From Runella zeae DSM 19591 (lineage in GTDB: Bacteria; Bacteroidota; Bacteroidia; Cytophagales; Spirosomataceae), in assembly GCF_000423565.1 (NCBI RefSeq), contig NZ_AUIF01000010.1, positions 248,001-312,000 on the forward strand: 64,000 nt of DNA. The letters run 5' to 3'. The translations under genes and the position numbers were made by a program. How positions within the stretch are numbered: position 1 is the stretch's first letter; every line of letters begins with the position of its first letter. The notes under the pieces were generated by a model. That model saw only the letters and a program-made list of their open reading frames with translations. It ran no database searches and was not told the DNA's origin. Positions 9,201-18,374 of this stretch are shown here, in pieces.

Positions 9201-12200
9201 GTTGGGCAGTGGTCGCTCCGTTTGACCACGCGTATTGATACGGTGCTACGCCGCCCGTCACCGAAACTGAAATTTTGCCGTCGTTTTTACTGCGGCACTG
9301 GGCATCGGTTTTGGTAAACGAAAGGTGTAGCGAATCAGGCTGAGTCACCGTTACCGACAAGGTGGTTTCGCATTGGTTGGCATCTTTCACCATCACCGAA
9401 TACAAACCTGCTTTTACGCCCGTCAAGTCTTGCGACGTCGCACCCGTTGACCAAAGATATGTATATGGTGACGTTCCCCCCTGAACGGTCAAGTCCACCT
9501 TGCCGTCATTGCCATTGTAGCAGCTTACGCGTTGGGTTGTGGCCGACGCTTTGAGGGAATCAGGTTGCCCAATGGTCGTTTGTCCGTTGGTTTTACAGCC
9601 ATTGGCATCGGTTATATTTACGGTATAAACGCCTGCTAATAGACCTGTTACGTCTTCGGTAGTGGCATTGTTTGACCACAAATAAGTATAAGGCCCCGTC
9701 CCGCCCGTCACTGTTAAGTTGGCTTGTCCCGTACTGCTTCCTGCACAAGTAACATTTTGGGGAACAATCGTTAAGTCCAAAGGCGTAGGTTCCGAAACTG
9801 TCACAGAAGTCGTCACGGTACAGCCTTTGTTATCTTGCACCGTCACATTATATGTACCCGCAGCTAGGTTTTGTGGGTCTTCGATGCTACTGCCATTCGA
9901 CCAACCAAAACTATAAGGTTGGGTTCCTCCTCTTACGGTCAAATCAATGCGACCGTCGGAATTTTGGTAGCATTTTGTGTCAATATCTGTTCCCTCTGCT
10001 TCGAGCACTAAAGGCTGGGTGATTTCAATGTCCGATACTGTAATTTTACAGCCGTTTGCATCCGAAATTTCTACGGAATATTTTCCAGCCACTAAGCTCG
10101 TACGGGTTGCTCCCGTTCCTCCGTCTGACCACGTATAAGTAAGCACGCCCGTTCCACCACTTGCATTGACGGTGATGGTTCCGTCGTTTTTGTTTGCACA
10201 TGACACATCTGCTTTGTCGTACTGTACCGAAAAAGCGGAAGGTTGGCTAATAATTATTGGGGAAGTTTGCTTAATGCAGTTGTTGGAATCAATCACCGAA
10301 AGTGTATAACTGCCGATGGGCAAACCATAAACACTTGAAGTTGTTGCTACAATGTCATTGTTAGCATTGCGCCACTCGTAGCGATATGGTTTTACCCCAC
10401 CAGTCACAGATGAAATAAGCGTGCCTGAAGAAGCATTTGGGCAAGTTACATCGTTAGAAGTCACATCTACCTCCAAAAGTTCGGGTTGACGTATATGATT
10501 ACTTCCTTTAACCGTACAACCATTGGCATCCGTCACCGTGACGGTGTATTCACCCGCAGCTAGGTTGGTCAAATTACGCGTAGTAGCCCTGTTACTCCAT
10601 AAATAGCTATAAGGTGGAGTTGCGCCGTCAACGGCATCTAAAGTAATCGAACCCGTGGCTTCACCGAAACATTTTACGTTGGTTTGGCTACCAAAAATAA
10701 AGAAAGAAGGCGCTTGAGTCACGGTGGCCGAATCACGTTTTACGCATCCGTTGGCATCCGTAATGGTCACTCGGTAAGTACCTGCTTTCAGGCTTATGAT
10801 GTCTTGTGAGGTTTGCCCCGAATCCCATACGTAGGTGTAAGGCTCTGTCCCTCCCGTCACGGTCAGGTCAGTCGCTCCCGTATTTTCATTGTAACATTTC
10901 ACATCGGTCACTACTTTACTACTTGCCAAAACCGTAGGCTGCGTAATGCTTACTTGGGTCGATTTTTGGCAGCCATTTTTATCAGTTACAGTTACAGTAT
11001 AAGTAGCTGCCGTTAAACCCGTTACATCTTGGGTTGTCGCACTGTTGCTCCATTGGTAGGTATAAGGTGCGGTTCCTCCCGTGACGGTCAAATCAATCTG
11101 TCCCGTTGCGGCACCGTTGCATTTTACATCCACTTGCGTAGTTGACAATTGCAAAACGGTTGGTTGGGTAATGGTATCGCTTTGGGTCACCGTACATCCG
11201 TTGGCATCTCGCACCGTAACACTGTAAACATCTGTCGATAAGACAGATAAGTCTTCAGTTGTTGCGCCGTTTGACCACGCAAATGTATAATTTGGCGTTC
11301 CGCCTGTTACCGTCAAATTGAGGCTACCGTTCGTTAAACCATTGCACGTAATGGGAGTTCGAGCTATTAAAGCTGTCAACTGAGTAGGCTGCCCTACCGC
11401 AGCGGAAGCCGTGGCGGTACATCCTTTTGCATCCGTCACAGTGACCGAATAAGTACCAGAAGCTACGTTGCTAATGTCCTCTGAAGTAGCCCCGTTTGAC
11501 CAAAGGAAAGTATAATTGGGCGTTCCGCCCGTTGGGGTTAAATTAACACTACCCGTTGCCGCACCAAAGCAAGTGGCATTGGTCGCTACTGCCGAAACAG
11601 TAGGTAAAGGGTTGACTACCAACGTGACTTTTCCGACGCTGAAACAGTTTTCATTCAGTCTTGAAACGCGCACAAAAACCGAATCTCCATTCACCGCCGA
11701 ACGCGTACTTCCCAAAGGACTTACGTTGGCGGCGGCATTGGCCCGAGTTGCAAAGTAAGTTACCTGCATATTGGCTTGCCCGCCTGTTACCATGGCGCTG
11801 GCATTGGTCAAGGTAAAATCAACGCGACCGTCGCCGTCATCGCACTTTTCGAGCGTCGCGTCGTAGGCAACGGGCGCTGGGTTGATGGTGATTTGTACCT
11901 CATCGGTCGTCACGCAGCCGCTGGAATGGGTCGTGCTCAGTAAATATTTGCGAATGATGGGCGTCGTTCCGTTGTTGACCACTGTTACAGTTGGGTTGGC
12001 CACGGTCGTACTACTTAATTCACTCAACAATGCCGCACCCACGGGCGTCCACTCGTACGTATAACCTGCCAAGCCTGCGCTACAACCTACTTGGGCGGGG
12101 GCATTGCTACAAGTAGTAGCATCGATGCCCGCGTTTTCGTATTTAAAATCACCTCCCAAATTCTTTTGATAAGTCGTACATGCACAGCCTTTGACTAATA

Positions 12201-15200
12201 CCACCAACGGACACGGAATCGGTTCCGAATAAGGAATAGCGCCGCTTAAAGTGAGGGTTTCGTTGGTGGCAATGGCCTGCGTTGTCGAATAGGTTTGAAG
12301 CAATACGTCACCTGCCGTATAAGTGCCGCTCTTGTCTTTGTCTTGGTAAAGCTCAACAGTTGTAGCATTTCCAGCAGCTACAGGAGCTCCCGTATTTTTA
12401 AACTTAAATTGCCCCGTTGCACTGCTACACGTAAAGGCGATACTGTGAGAAATGTAGGTAAAATTGGCCTTTTTAACCGAAATAGTATCCGAAACAAGCC
12501 CCGTCAATACCCTAAAATCAGGGCAAAGCGTAGTTCCACAAAATACATCAAAAGGCAAGGATGTTTGGGCAACCACTTGCTCGGTACTACAAGAGGTTGA
12601 GGAGTTTACCTGTACTTGGAACGTAAAATTCATTGCGCCTCCAATGGGCATTCCAGCCGCCACTCGCCACGTCAGTGATTTACCACCGTTGGGCAAATTT
12701 ACAACTGTATAACTATTCAAATTGGGCGGACAAAAACTTGAACTACATACCACCGAACCCGCTACGGGCAGATAACCCACAGGAAGCTGAACTTCCACCA
12801 AACCACTGTCATTGGTGACTGACAAACCTAAATTTAGGACGCTTACTCCAATCGGATAATTGACATTGGCACAGGCATTAATGGAAGGCAGCGAAAGACT
12901 CACTTGCGTTTTGTAAGGCGTATTGGCACCCCGAATATTCACGGCAAACCCTTGAACATATTCTGAATTTCCCAGTGCTGGATTCGCACAAGGGTCTTTA
13001 CCAAACACCCGCAACCCAAAGGGTTGTCCAGATAATAAATCGCAATTGGGTTGAAGTTTAAAACGAATGACAGCTTCGTTGTTAGGTGCCGAACCAACCC
13101 CCGACAGGCTTTTTCCAGTACCAAAGTTGGTGGGATCAATAACGCCCAAATCAAACGGCAAAGTCGAGTTTTGGGCATTTTGAGCTGCTAAAATTAAGTT
13201 ATCTCCTGCCGTGCTGAAAATTCGTTTTGTTGTTCCTTTGGGATATTCAATCGTGCCTGACCCCGCAATGTAATCCAACCCAATCTTTCCATTATTGGTC
13301 GGTAACTCAAGGTTAGCCAAAATGCTATTGACCGAAGTAGGCTGCCCCGACACAATGCGCACTTCTACTTCAAACGGCTGGCACATGTCGAAAGGCCCAG
13401 CGGCTTTGGTAATGGTAGCCGAAATCTGAGAAGGTTTTACCTCGTAATAAAGCGATAATGAGTCTGAAATATAAGGAACAGTAGCTAAGGTAGAACCGCT
13501 GGAAAGCCCTAAGCATGACCAACTTGTAAAAACTTGAATGGTATCTCTTCCGCAAAAGTTGGTCGTCCCCGTGATACGGTACCTCCTACTTCCATTCCTT
13601 GAAATGGTTGAGCTTCCTTGGTAAATTCCGCCCGCATTGGGAGCAATATTAACTGCTGTACCCGCAATGTCTTGTACTTGGGTCAAAACGAACGTCCCGT
13701 TTTTGCTCTTAACAGTCAGCCACGGAAACGGCGCATCGGCCAAGGTAGAGGTATTGCTCACCACCACATCCCACGACACCGAACTCGACGTGGCGTTGAC
13801 TGTAGGCTGTGAAGTACTTATTTTTAAGACAGGCGCATTGTAGCTTACCGTACTACTCAAGTTAGTACTGTTGACGGTCGCTCCCGTCAAAGCCGAGAGT
13901 GGAGGCAGATTTCGGTATTGCGTAAAAGTCCGAATTGAGCTGGAAGAGTTAACATAACCTGCCGCCCCAATGGGCGTAAGCGTGAGAGTTTCGCGGAAAG
14001 CATAGCCTTCTTCGGGATAAGGCAAAAGCCCGTTCACAAAAAGCTGTTGAAGATTGACAATCAGGGTATCTCCCGAATAGAAATAATACGAACTTGGGAT
14101 GGTAATGTTGGTCGTCGTTGTGTTATACCCTACCGAGCGAGTCAACGATATATCGACTTTATTAATGGTATAAGTGGCAGGCGAAGCCAGGGTTTTGGAG
14201 GTAGCGGGTATTTGGAAAATGCGGTATTCGTTGGTAAAAATGTTAGCGCCTGCGGTAGTGCTGGTAGAAGTTCCAACGCTAAAATTGAAGTTATTGACCA
14301 ACGTAAAACTGCCGCACCCGTTCAAATTGGTGTTTGATGTAGTAGTGCTATTAAAAATATCAAAGTGCCGCACCCGTCCTTTACGCGTTCCACATTGGTA
14401 CTTTTGGGCAGCAGTTGGTGCCACAACGTTGGCAACATAGAACTCAGGTGTAATGTCCAACACTTCCTCTACTGACGAATTGGCCGTGAGGTTATTAGCA
14501 ATGTACTTGGCCGTTACCACCACCGAATCACCATTGGCAAATGTAAAACCTGCGGGCAAACATGACCTTGAAATCAAGGTCGTCGTGCTGAAATCGTAGG
14601 TAAATACCTTGGTTGTCGTACCTGTTACCGTTGCTGAGAGGTTCGTACAGGTATAAGAATTAGCCCCTCGTATAATTTGAACCGTATAACGCGCGTCGGC
14701 TATTTCGTCGGCGTTGGTGATGGAAGCCGTGGCATATCCATAGGTAAAACTAGGAATGGTTGCCGAAGTTTTAACTCTTCCAGCATAGACGGCACGAAGG
14801 GTATCGCCAACCACAAAACGGTCTAACTTAGCCAAATCAAGGTTTCCTGTGGCATCGGGGCTACTGTCGTTATTATTATCAGGGCTGCCCGTTGTTATGC
14901 GTCGAATGTCGTACAAAGCCCATTTCATTCCGTGCGTACATGCCCCGCCTGGACACAACAATTCAGTGACAATGCTCGAACACTGCGGCGGTAAAGCTCC
15001 ACAGCCTGTTGTACAGCTCGGGTCAGTTATAAATTGCGACTGAAAACCAATCGTCTTATTTCCTGCCGTGCCACATTGGGCAGTAAGCTTAATGAGGGTT
15101 CGCGAGCGGGTTTGGTTAAAACTAATGGGGGCATTGAAGCGCACGGTCAAAACACCCCCTGAAAAGTCAAAATAGTTGGGCGTTCGGGTGACTCCTCCAG

Positions 15201-15585
15201 CATCAATCAGCGAAAAATCAGCGGCATTGCCCGAAAAAACAAAGCCCGAAGGTATCGTATATTTATATTCCAAATAGGCGGGCGCGCTATTATACAACGA
15301 CGGCACACCGTTACCATTCGACAATACCTCCATGGTAAATGTCTGACCACCATATACTTGCAGTGGCGAGTCCAACGAAAACGTATTTGCGGAGTAGGTT
15401 TCATTTTGTCCCGACTGAATCGTACGGGTATATGTCGTAGTAGCACAAGCCCCACTGTAGGTACCCGAATACCCCCAACGGCGCGGCGTATAAGCGGCGT
15501 TACAAGTAGCAATACAACAAGAAACGGTATAAAAATCAATGAAAGCCGTATCGCCAGGTGCTATTGTCGGAATGGTGATTTCCAT
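6256..15585 (-). CDS. giant SprB-repeat surface protein, main body
   Basis: A 3,109-residue frame, in truth probably the body of a protein of about 3,512 residues whose N-terminus is the separate frame at 15630-16793. Residues 1 to about 1,300 are beta-rich, Thr/Ser/Asn-rich adhesin-like domains with many cysteines. Residues of about 1,300 to 2,750 are 19 tandem SprB repeats of about 75 residues (pattern: C..GxxG.I.L.V.GGt.PYtY.WSNGaTt.D...L.aGtYtVtVtDanGC, ending QPD/EPDSL). Then follow an Ig-like region and a C-terminus ending in a basic RRKK. No canonical T9SS C-terminal domain is recognisable. SprB family proteins are exported by T9SS and act in gliding or adhesion; a gliding role here is inference. 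Confidence 0.85.
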   Translation of the reverse strand: MEITIPTIAPGDTAFIDFYTVSCCIATCNAAYTPRRWGYSGTYSGACATTTYTRTIQSGQNETYSANTFSLDSPLQVYGGQTFTMEVLSNGNGVPSLYNSAPAYLEYKYTIPSGFVFSGNAADFSLIDAGGVTRTPNYFDFSGGVLTVRFNAPISFNQTRSRTLIKLTAQCGTAGNKTIGFQSQFITDPSCTTGCGALPPQCSSIVTELLCPGGACTHGMKWALYDIRRITTGSPDNNNDSSPDATGNLDLAKLDRFVVGDTLRAVYAGRVKTSATIPSFTYGYATASITNADEIADARYTVQIIRGANSYTCTNLSATVTGTTTKVFTYDFSTTTLISRSCLPAGFTFANGDSVVVTAKYIANNLTANSSVEEVLDITPEFYVANVVAPTAAQKYQCGTRKGRVRHFDIFNSTTTSNTNLNGCGSFTLVNNFNFSVGTSTSTTAGANIFTNEYRIFQIPATSKTLASPATYTINKVDISLTRSVGYNTTTTNITIPSSYYFYSGDTLIVNLQQLFVNGLLPYPEEGYAFRETLTLTPIGAAGYVNSSSSIRTFTQYRNLPPLSALTGATVNSTNLSSTVSYNAPVLKISTSQPTVNATSSSVSWDVVVSNTSTLADAPFPWLTVKSKNGTFVLTQVQDIAGTAVNIAPNAGGIYQGSSTISRNGSRRYRITGTTNFCGRDTIQVFTSWSCLGLSSGSTLATVPYISDSLSLYYEVKPSQISATITKAAGPFDMCQPFEVEVRIVSGQPTSVNSILANLELPTNNGKIGLDYIAGSGTIEYPKGTTKRIFSTAGDNLILAAQNAQNSTLPFDLGVIDPTNFGTGKSLSGVGSAPNNEAVIRFKLQPNCDLLSGQPFGLRVFGKDPCANPALGNSEYVQGFAVNIRGANTPYKTQVSLSLPSINACANVNYPIGVSVLNLGLSVTNDSGLVEVQLPVGYLPVAGSVVCSSSFCPPNLNSYTVVNLPNGGKSLTWRVAAGMPIGGAMNFTFQVQVNSSTSCSTEQVVAQTSLPFDVFCGTTLCPDFRVLTGLVSDTISVKKANFTYISHSIAFTCSSATGQFKFKNTGAPVAAGNATTVELYQDKDKSGTYTAGDVLLQTYSTTQAIATNETLTLSGAIPYSEPIPCPLVVLVKGCACTTYQKNLGGDFKYENAGIDATTCSNAPAQVGCSAGLAGYTYEWTPVGAALLSELSSTTVANPTVTVVNNGTTPIIRKYLLSTTHSSGCVTTDEVQITINPAPVAYDATLEKCDDGDGRVDFTLTNASAMVTGGQANMQVTYFATRANAAANVSPLGSTRSAVNGDSVFVRVSRLNENCFSVGKVTLVVNPLPTVSAVATNATCFGAATGSVNLTPTGGTPNYTFLWSNGATSEDISNVASGTYSVTVTDAKGCTATASAAVGQPTQLTALIARTPITCNGLTNGSLNLTVTGGTPNYTFAWSNGATTEDLSVLSTDVYSVTVRDANGCTVTQSDTITQPTVLQLSTTQVDVKCNGAATGQIDLTVTGGTAPYTYQWSNSATTQDVTGLTAATYTVTVTDKNGCQKSTQVSITQPTVLASSKVVTDVKCYNENTGATDLTVTGGTEPYTYVWDSGQTSQDIISLKAGTYRVTITDANGCVKRDSATVTQAPSFFIFGSQTNVKCFGEATGSITLDAVDGATPPYSYLWSNRATTRNLTNLAAGEYTVTVTDANGCTVKGSNHIRQPELLEVDVTSNDVTCPNASSGTLISSVTGGVKPYRYEWRNANNDIVATTSSVYGLPIGSYTLSVIDSNNCIKQTSPIIISQPSAFSVQYDKADVSCANKNDGTITVNASGGTGVLTYTWSDGGTGATRTSLVAGKYSVEISDANGCKITVSDIEITQPLVLEAEGTDIDTKCYQNSDGRIDLTVRGGTQPYSFGWSNGSSIEDPQNLAAGTYNVTVQDNKGCTVTTSVTVSEPTPLDLTIVPQNVTCAGSSTGQANLTVTGGTGPYTYLWSNNATTEDVTGLLAGVYTVNITDANGCKTNGQTTIGQPDSLKASATTQRVSCYNGNDGKVDLTVQGGTSPYTYLWSTGATSQDLTGVKAGLYSVMVKDANQCETTLSVTVTQPDSLHLSFTKTDAQCRSKNDGKISVSVTGGVAPYQYAWSNGATTAQLQNLEAGSYTVTVTDSNLCQKQLTITVAEPDSLKIETLLTAVKCYGGTDGKIDLSVFGGTQPYTYAWSNGATSQDILATKAGNYTVTVTDAQGCEKGVNVTLTQPDSLHISAAVQNVHCKNGTDGKINLTITGGIAPYQYTWSNGKTTKDIESLAVGTYSITVQDANGCTAFFQTTLTEPDSLIVTYQAAPILCKGATTDVNVSVRGGKAPYSYQWAHGATVEDLLAVKAGTYSLTVTDSNLCVKMVQLVLTEPDSLKLSATAQRVSCKGGATGSIDLLVTGGTMPYSYEWSNGAVIQDLANLSAGSYKVKVKDANGCADSLTVVVSEPDPLKATYASNDVKCKSDNTGRIDVSVMGGSLPYSYAWSNEAVSEDIASLAGGVYMLIVTDKNGCSTDLRVVIGEPDSLKLSLAPENVTCKGLSSGTILSTVSGGTKPYQYLWSNGSTLPNVYGLPAGTYTLTVVDSNNCVVSASATLAEPAELAANAEIKHVSCFGGNDGSIDFNVQGGMGTYTYSWSNGATTQDISNLQAGVYRLTVKDENNCSIEIDFTITQPNNPISLTLTPTSPTCHNGENGKVTLAIMGGTTPYKVRWSNGAETQDIADLKSGWYKVIVADANGCTTTDSVQLMNPALLSLVAKGDTVCEGDTVKLSATYDPTAQISWTGPVGYASGHPNPMIINSQLYQAGTYVATVTKGECIHTDTVQVVIHQRPSMMVIYAGCIPNSYEIRVQVSPNTQFSSDEGTVTYEGNNKYYIRYIPNNKIATFTVTNQTGCSMSQKVDRTICDDNQPIPCTNNPAGPNAFICEPTETHSLPKPTNGRYWIASASNPSSAFVDTTGLVSGMSANGEYRFILVSPLDNCFDTVSITRSGIPSFGVLLSQPTCAGSNAKKDGYLKLTDFETSATFGITPGTIYDETVIQQAIPANGILLQNISNPSSVVNYTIRVVSAHGCYTDKKVTLQPIYCECPVELCIPFQIQQRRKK
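7310..11610 (-). repeat. 19 tandem SprB-repeat coding units (about 225 bp each)
   Basis: Counting conserved WSNGAT and GC anchors in the translation gives 19 consecutive units of about 75 codons. Units 9-17 share a QPDSLKL/EPDSLKL-type junction and look like a later expansion; units 4-7 are the most diverged, one with an insertion. The units differ clearly at protein and nucleotide level, so the array looks old and stable rather than recently amplified. Boundaries are approximate. Confidence 0.85.
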
Positions 15586-15629
15586 TCGTGACGGGGAATT
15601 AGCGGGTGCGCAGGCATTGGTTGCCGTTG

Positions 15630-16793
15630 CTAATTGGGTAGGCGTCGTCGTTTGGGTGTTCCAAAATTTTTGATTCGGTACGAATACGGCCCTGCTAAAT
15701 ACAGTTGCTGGGCGTTGTCAAAATTGGGCGAGCTATTGACCGTTCCAAACTGCACTTTCACGTTGGTGGCGGCATAGGCCGTTGTATTGGCCACCACAAT
15801 GGTTTGTTTGGCTGGCGTATCAAAACAGCGCGGCGTGGTCGTTCGGGTCGAAAAAGTGAGCGTAGGTTGCACGCTCGTTACCGAAATCGAAGGGGTATTG
15901 TCAGTGGCCGTTTGGCAAATTTGCCCATCGCAGCCCCATTGCGCAATCAGCTTCGATGTCACAGTACTTGCTGGGCAGCAAGGATTTACGGTGATTTTAT
16001 ATTGTAAAACAAAATTTTCATTCAATTCAAACGCTTCATCACCGTCGCCAATAAATTTAATCAACGCCTTGTTGAAAGCTACTTTTACCGAATCGCCCGA
16101 CGTGCTGATGGCCGACACGGGAATACTGATGTTGGTGTTGGCAGGATTGATGCGAAAATCGCTATAAGTAAACTTGCCCGCGCTGGTAATGTCGGCAAAA
16201 AGAAACTCCTCTAACTGCCCAAATGACCCATTGCTGATGGTCATGCTACGGGTGGCGGTTTGGCCAGGATTAATCGAAACGGGCGAAGTACTTGCCGAAG
16301 TGATACTCAATGACGCATAAATCACGTCATAGTTGACCGTTTTTGTCCCTAAAATGGAGAGGGTCGTTCCGCTACTATTTTTGATAGAAATCACGTCTTG
16401 GAAACCACCCCCGCTGATTTTTTGGGCACGAGCAGCACAAATTGCTTTTTTGCGAAACGAAAATTTTAACGTCGTATTCGCAGGCCAAGAAGCTACCGTA
16501 AAGTTAGGTGCATTTAGATTCACTGCCGTTCCGACCACCGCAGGACCTTGCAAGGACTGCGTGGAAGTTGGAACCATTTGAATGCCTACGCCCAACTGAA
16601 TCGTAATGGTCGCGTTGGTCAGAGCAGTGGCTCCGTTGGTGATAGTCACTACGGTCTCGGCGCCGTTGGGTTGGCAAGTAATGGCGGGGCTTTCGCTCGT
16701 GAAGCTATTGACAAGTTGCGCATTTATTGTATTTACTAACAAAAACAAGGCACTTATCCACAAAAAAACAACATTATACCACGAAACTTTCAT
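15630..16793 (-). pseudogene. N-terminal part of the SprB-repeat protein, frameshifted
   Basis: A 387-residue frame beginning with a signal peptide (WYNVVFLWISALFLLVNTINAQ, stretch at about residues 5-26) followed by a beta-rich adhesin-like region. Its last 10 residues after KNFG are out of character (TPKRRRLPN). Reading the same strand one base back from the run AAAAATTTT (top strand 15663-15671) continues without a stop through FWNTQTTTPTQLA into the 3,109-residue frame. One missing A/T in this homopolymer explains the split, giving one gene at 6256-16793. It may be a sequencing error, a true mutation, or a recoding site, because A AAT TTT in the zero frame is a -1 slippery heptamer. Confidence 0.75.
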
Positions 16794-16916
16794 GTATTTA
16801 CCAATTTAGCCACTCTAAATCAGTAGATACTCTCAAGAAACACACCAAAATCTACAAATAGGGTATATTAGGTCGACTATGGTATTTATTGTATTTTCAT
16901 TCTCTTATGTCTACCA

Positions 16917-17843
16917 CTATTTCTGTAAAGCTTCCATCAGCGTCATCGGCACTTTGAAGGCTGTGCCGTGACGAATACCTTCAGGAAATGTTACCTGCTC
17001 CGACACGTCTTCCCATGTTTTCAGGTCTTTTGAGCGTACCGCTCCGTACTTGTGCTGTGTGTATTTATCAAAGTAAACATACACGTAATCTCCCACCTCA
17101 ATCGCGGTAGGTCCTTCGGCCCAGTATTTTCCCGTAATAGGTTCAGAAACTTTTGTAGGAAATGGCCCCAGTGCACTTTTCGCTTCGGTGATACGGATGT
17201 TTTTTTCGGGCGGATTGGGGTTCTCATTTTTCAGAAACATCACGTAGTTTTTGCCCCGCTTCAAGATAGTCGCATCAATGACGCTGAAATCGGGATTAAA
17301 AAATAGCTTTGTTTCACTGAATGTCTTAAAATCCTTGGTTGTAACGTAGTACATACGGTGGTTCAAGCCTTTTTCGCGCTCCGAATCGGCCACGTCGGTA
17401 TGTCGGCCAGGAATGGTGGTTGCCCAAAATATCAAAAACTGTTTCGTTTTGTCATCGTAAGCAATTTCGGGTGCCCAGCTATTTTTAGCCGTGGGTTCAT
17501 GCTCCATCACCGAAATAGCTCGCTGTTCTGACCAAGTGACCAAGTCTTTTGAAGAGGCATAACCGATGATTTTGTCCCACCACCCACTCGTCCAAACCAT
17601 GTGAAAAGTCCCCGTTTTGTCTTGGTAAATACAAGGGTCACGCATCAGTTTATCCTTTCCCACGGCGGGTTTCAAAAAAGAGTTTCCACCCTTCAATGCT
17701 TTCCAGTGAAGCCCGTCGGTGCTGTAAGCAAAGTGAAGGCCATCTTCTCCATTTTTGACGAAATACGAAAACAAATATGCGTTTTGCTGAGCCAAAGACA
17801 TCAACGGCAACAATAAACAGAGACCTAAAATTTTCAATTTCAT
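16917..17843 (-). CDS. GH43-like secreted glycoside hydrolase
   Basis: A 308-residue protein with a clear Sec signal peptide (MKLKILGLCLLLPLMSLAQ). The remainder fits a five-bladed propeller of the GH43/GH32/GH62 type: LHFAYSTDGLHWKAL, LMRDPCIYQDKTGTFHMVWT with an acidic residue in the RDP motif, SWAPEIAYDDKTKQFLIFWAT with the WAPE acid, and KYWAEGPTAIEVGDYVYVYFD near 235 supplying a third acid. The family acts on arabinose- or xylose-containing glycans. It lies 23 bases after the YdcZ-type transporter and is in the same orientation as the SprB gene. Substrate is not predictable. Confidence 0.75.
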   Translation of the reverse strand: MKLKILGLCLLLPLMSLAQQNAYLFSYFVKNGEDGLHFAYSTDGLHWKALKGGNSFLKPAVGKDKLMRDPCIYQDKTGTFHMVWTSGWWDKIIGYASSKDLVTWSEQRAISVMEHEPTAKNSWAPEIAYDDKTKQFLIFWATTIPGRHTDVADSEREKGLNHRMYYVTTKDFKTFSETKLFFNPDFSVIDATILKRGKNYVMFLKNENPNPPEKNIRITEAKSALGPFPTKVSEPITGKYWAEGPTAIEVGDYVYVYFDKYTQHKYGAVRSKDLKTWEDVSEQVTFPEGIRHGTAFKVPMTLMEALQK

Positions 17844-17865
17844 AAGACAGTTTTTTTACAATACA

Positions 17866-18312
17866 TCAATTTTTAAGAACCAAGTATACCCCTCCTACAA
17901 TCAGGCCTACGCCTACTATGCGCCAAGTATTGATAGTATGTACCGGAAAGCCCATCAACCCATAATGATCTATCAATACTCCCGCCACGAGCTGTCCTGC
18001 TATGATAAGGCAAAGCATATTGGCGGGGCCAATGTCGCGCACTGTAATAATCACGGTCACGATATAAAAAGCCCCAAGTAAGCCCCCCATCCATTTCCAC
18101 CAAGAAATATTTTTGAAAGTTTCGAAAGGCGGTATGGGCTCTTTATTAAAAAAAAGATAGCAGACAACAAGTGCCAGAAAGCCCGTACCAAAAGAAATAA
18201 CAGAAGAAAGAAGAGCGTTTTTGGTATCGATTCTAAGTTGCGAGTTAACTCCCGACTGAATAGAGTTGGCAACTCCAATCAAAAAAGCAAGACATAAATA
18301 GAAATAATTCAT
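17866..18312 (-). CDS. YdcZ/DUF606-type membrane transporter
   Basis: A 148-residue protein with five hydrophobic segments that resembles the half-size DUF606 (YdcZ) members of the drug/metabolite transporter superfamily: an N-terminal FLIGVANSIQSGVNSQLR segment, TGFLALVVCYLFF, GGLLGAFYIVTVII, NMLCLIIAGQLVAGVLIDHYGLMGFP and a C-terminal VGLIVGGVYLVLKN. Such proteins usually work as dimers in the inner membrane; the substrate is unknown. It lies 62 bases downstream of the FtsX-type permease and 22 bases upstream of the GH43-like gene. Confidence 0.8.
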   Translation of the reverse strand: MNYFYLCLAFLIGVANSIQSGVNSQLRIDTKNALLSSVISFGTGFLALVVCYLFFNKEPIPPFETFKNISWWKWMGGLLGAFYIVTVIITVRDIGPANMLCLIIAGQLVAGVLIDHYGLMGFPVHTINTWRIVGVGLIVGGVYLVLKN

Positions 18313-18374
18313 GGGAAGTAGTTGGCAGATACTAGCTACAAACTTCCCAAAATTTTGGCGGAATAAAAAAACAT

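Noticed and set aside
6256-16793. Several short + strand frames opposite the SprB gene, some over 100 codons
   Set aside because: They repeat with the SprB unit period and mirror the repeats; no starts or domains are seen.
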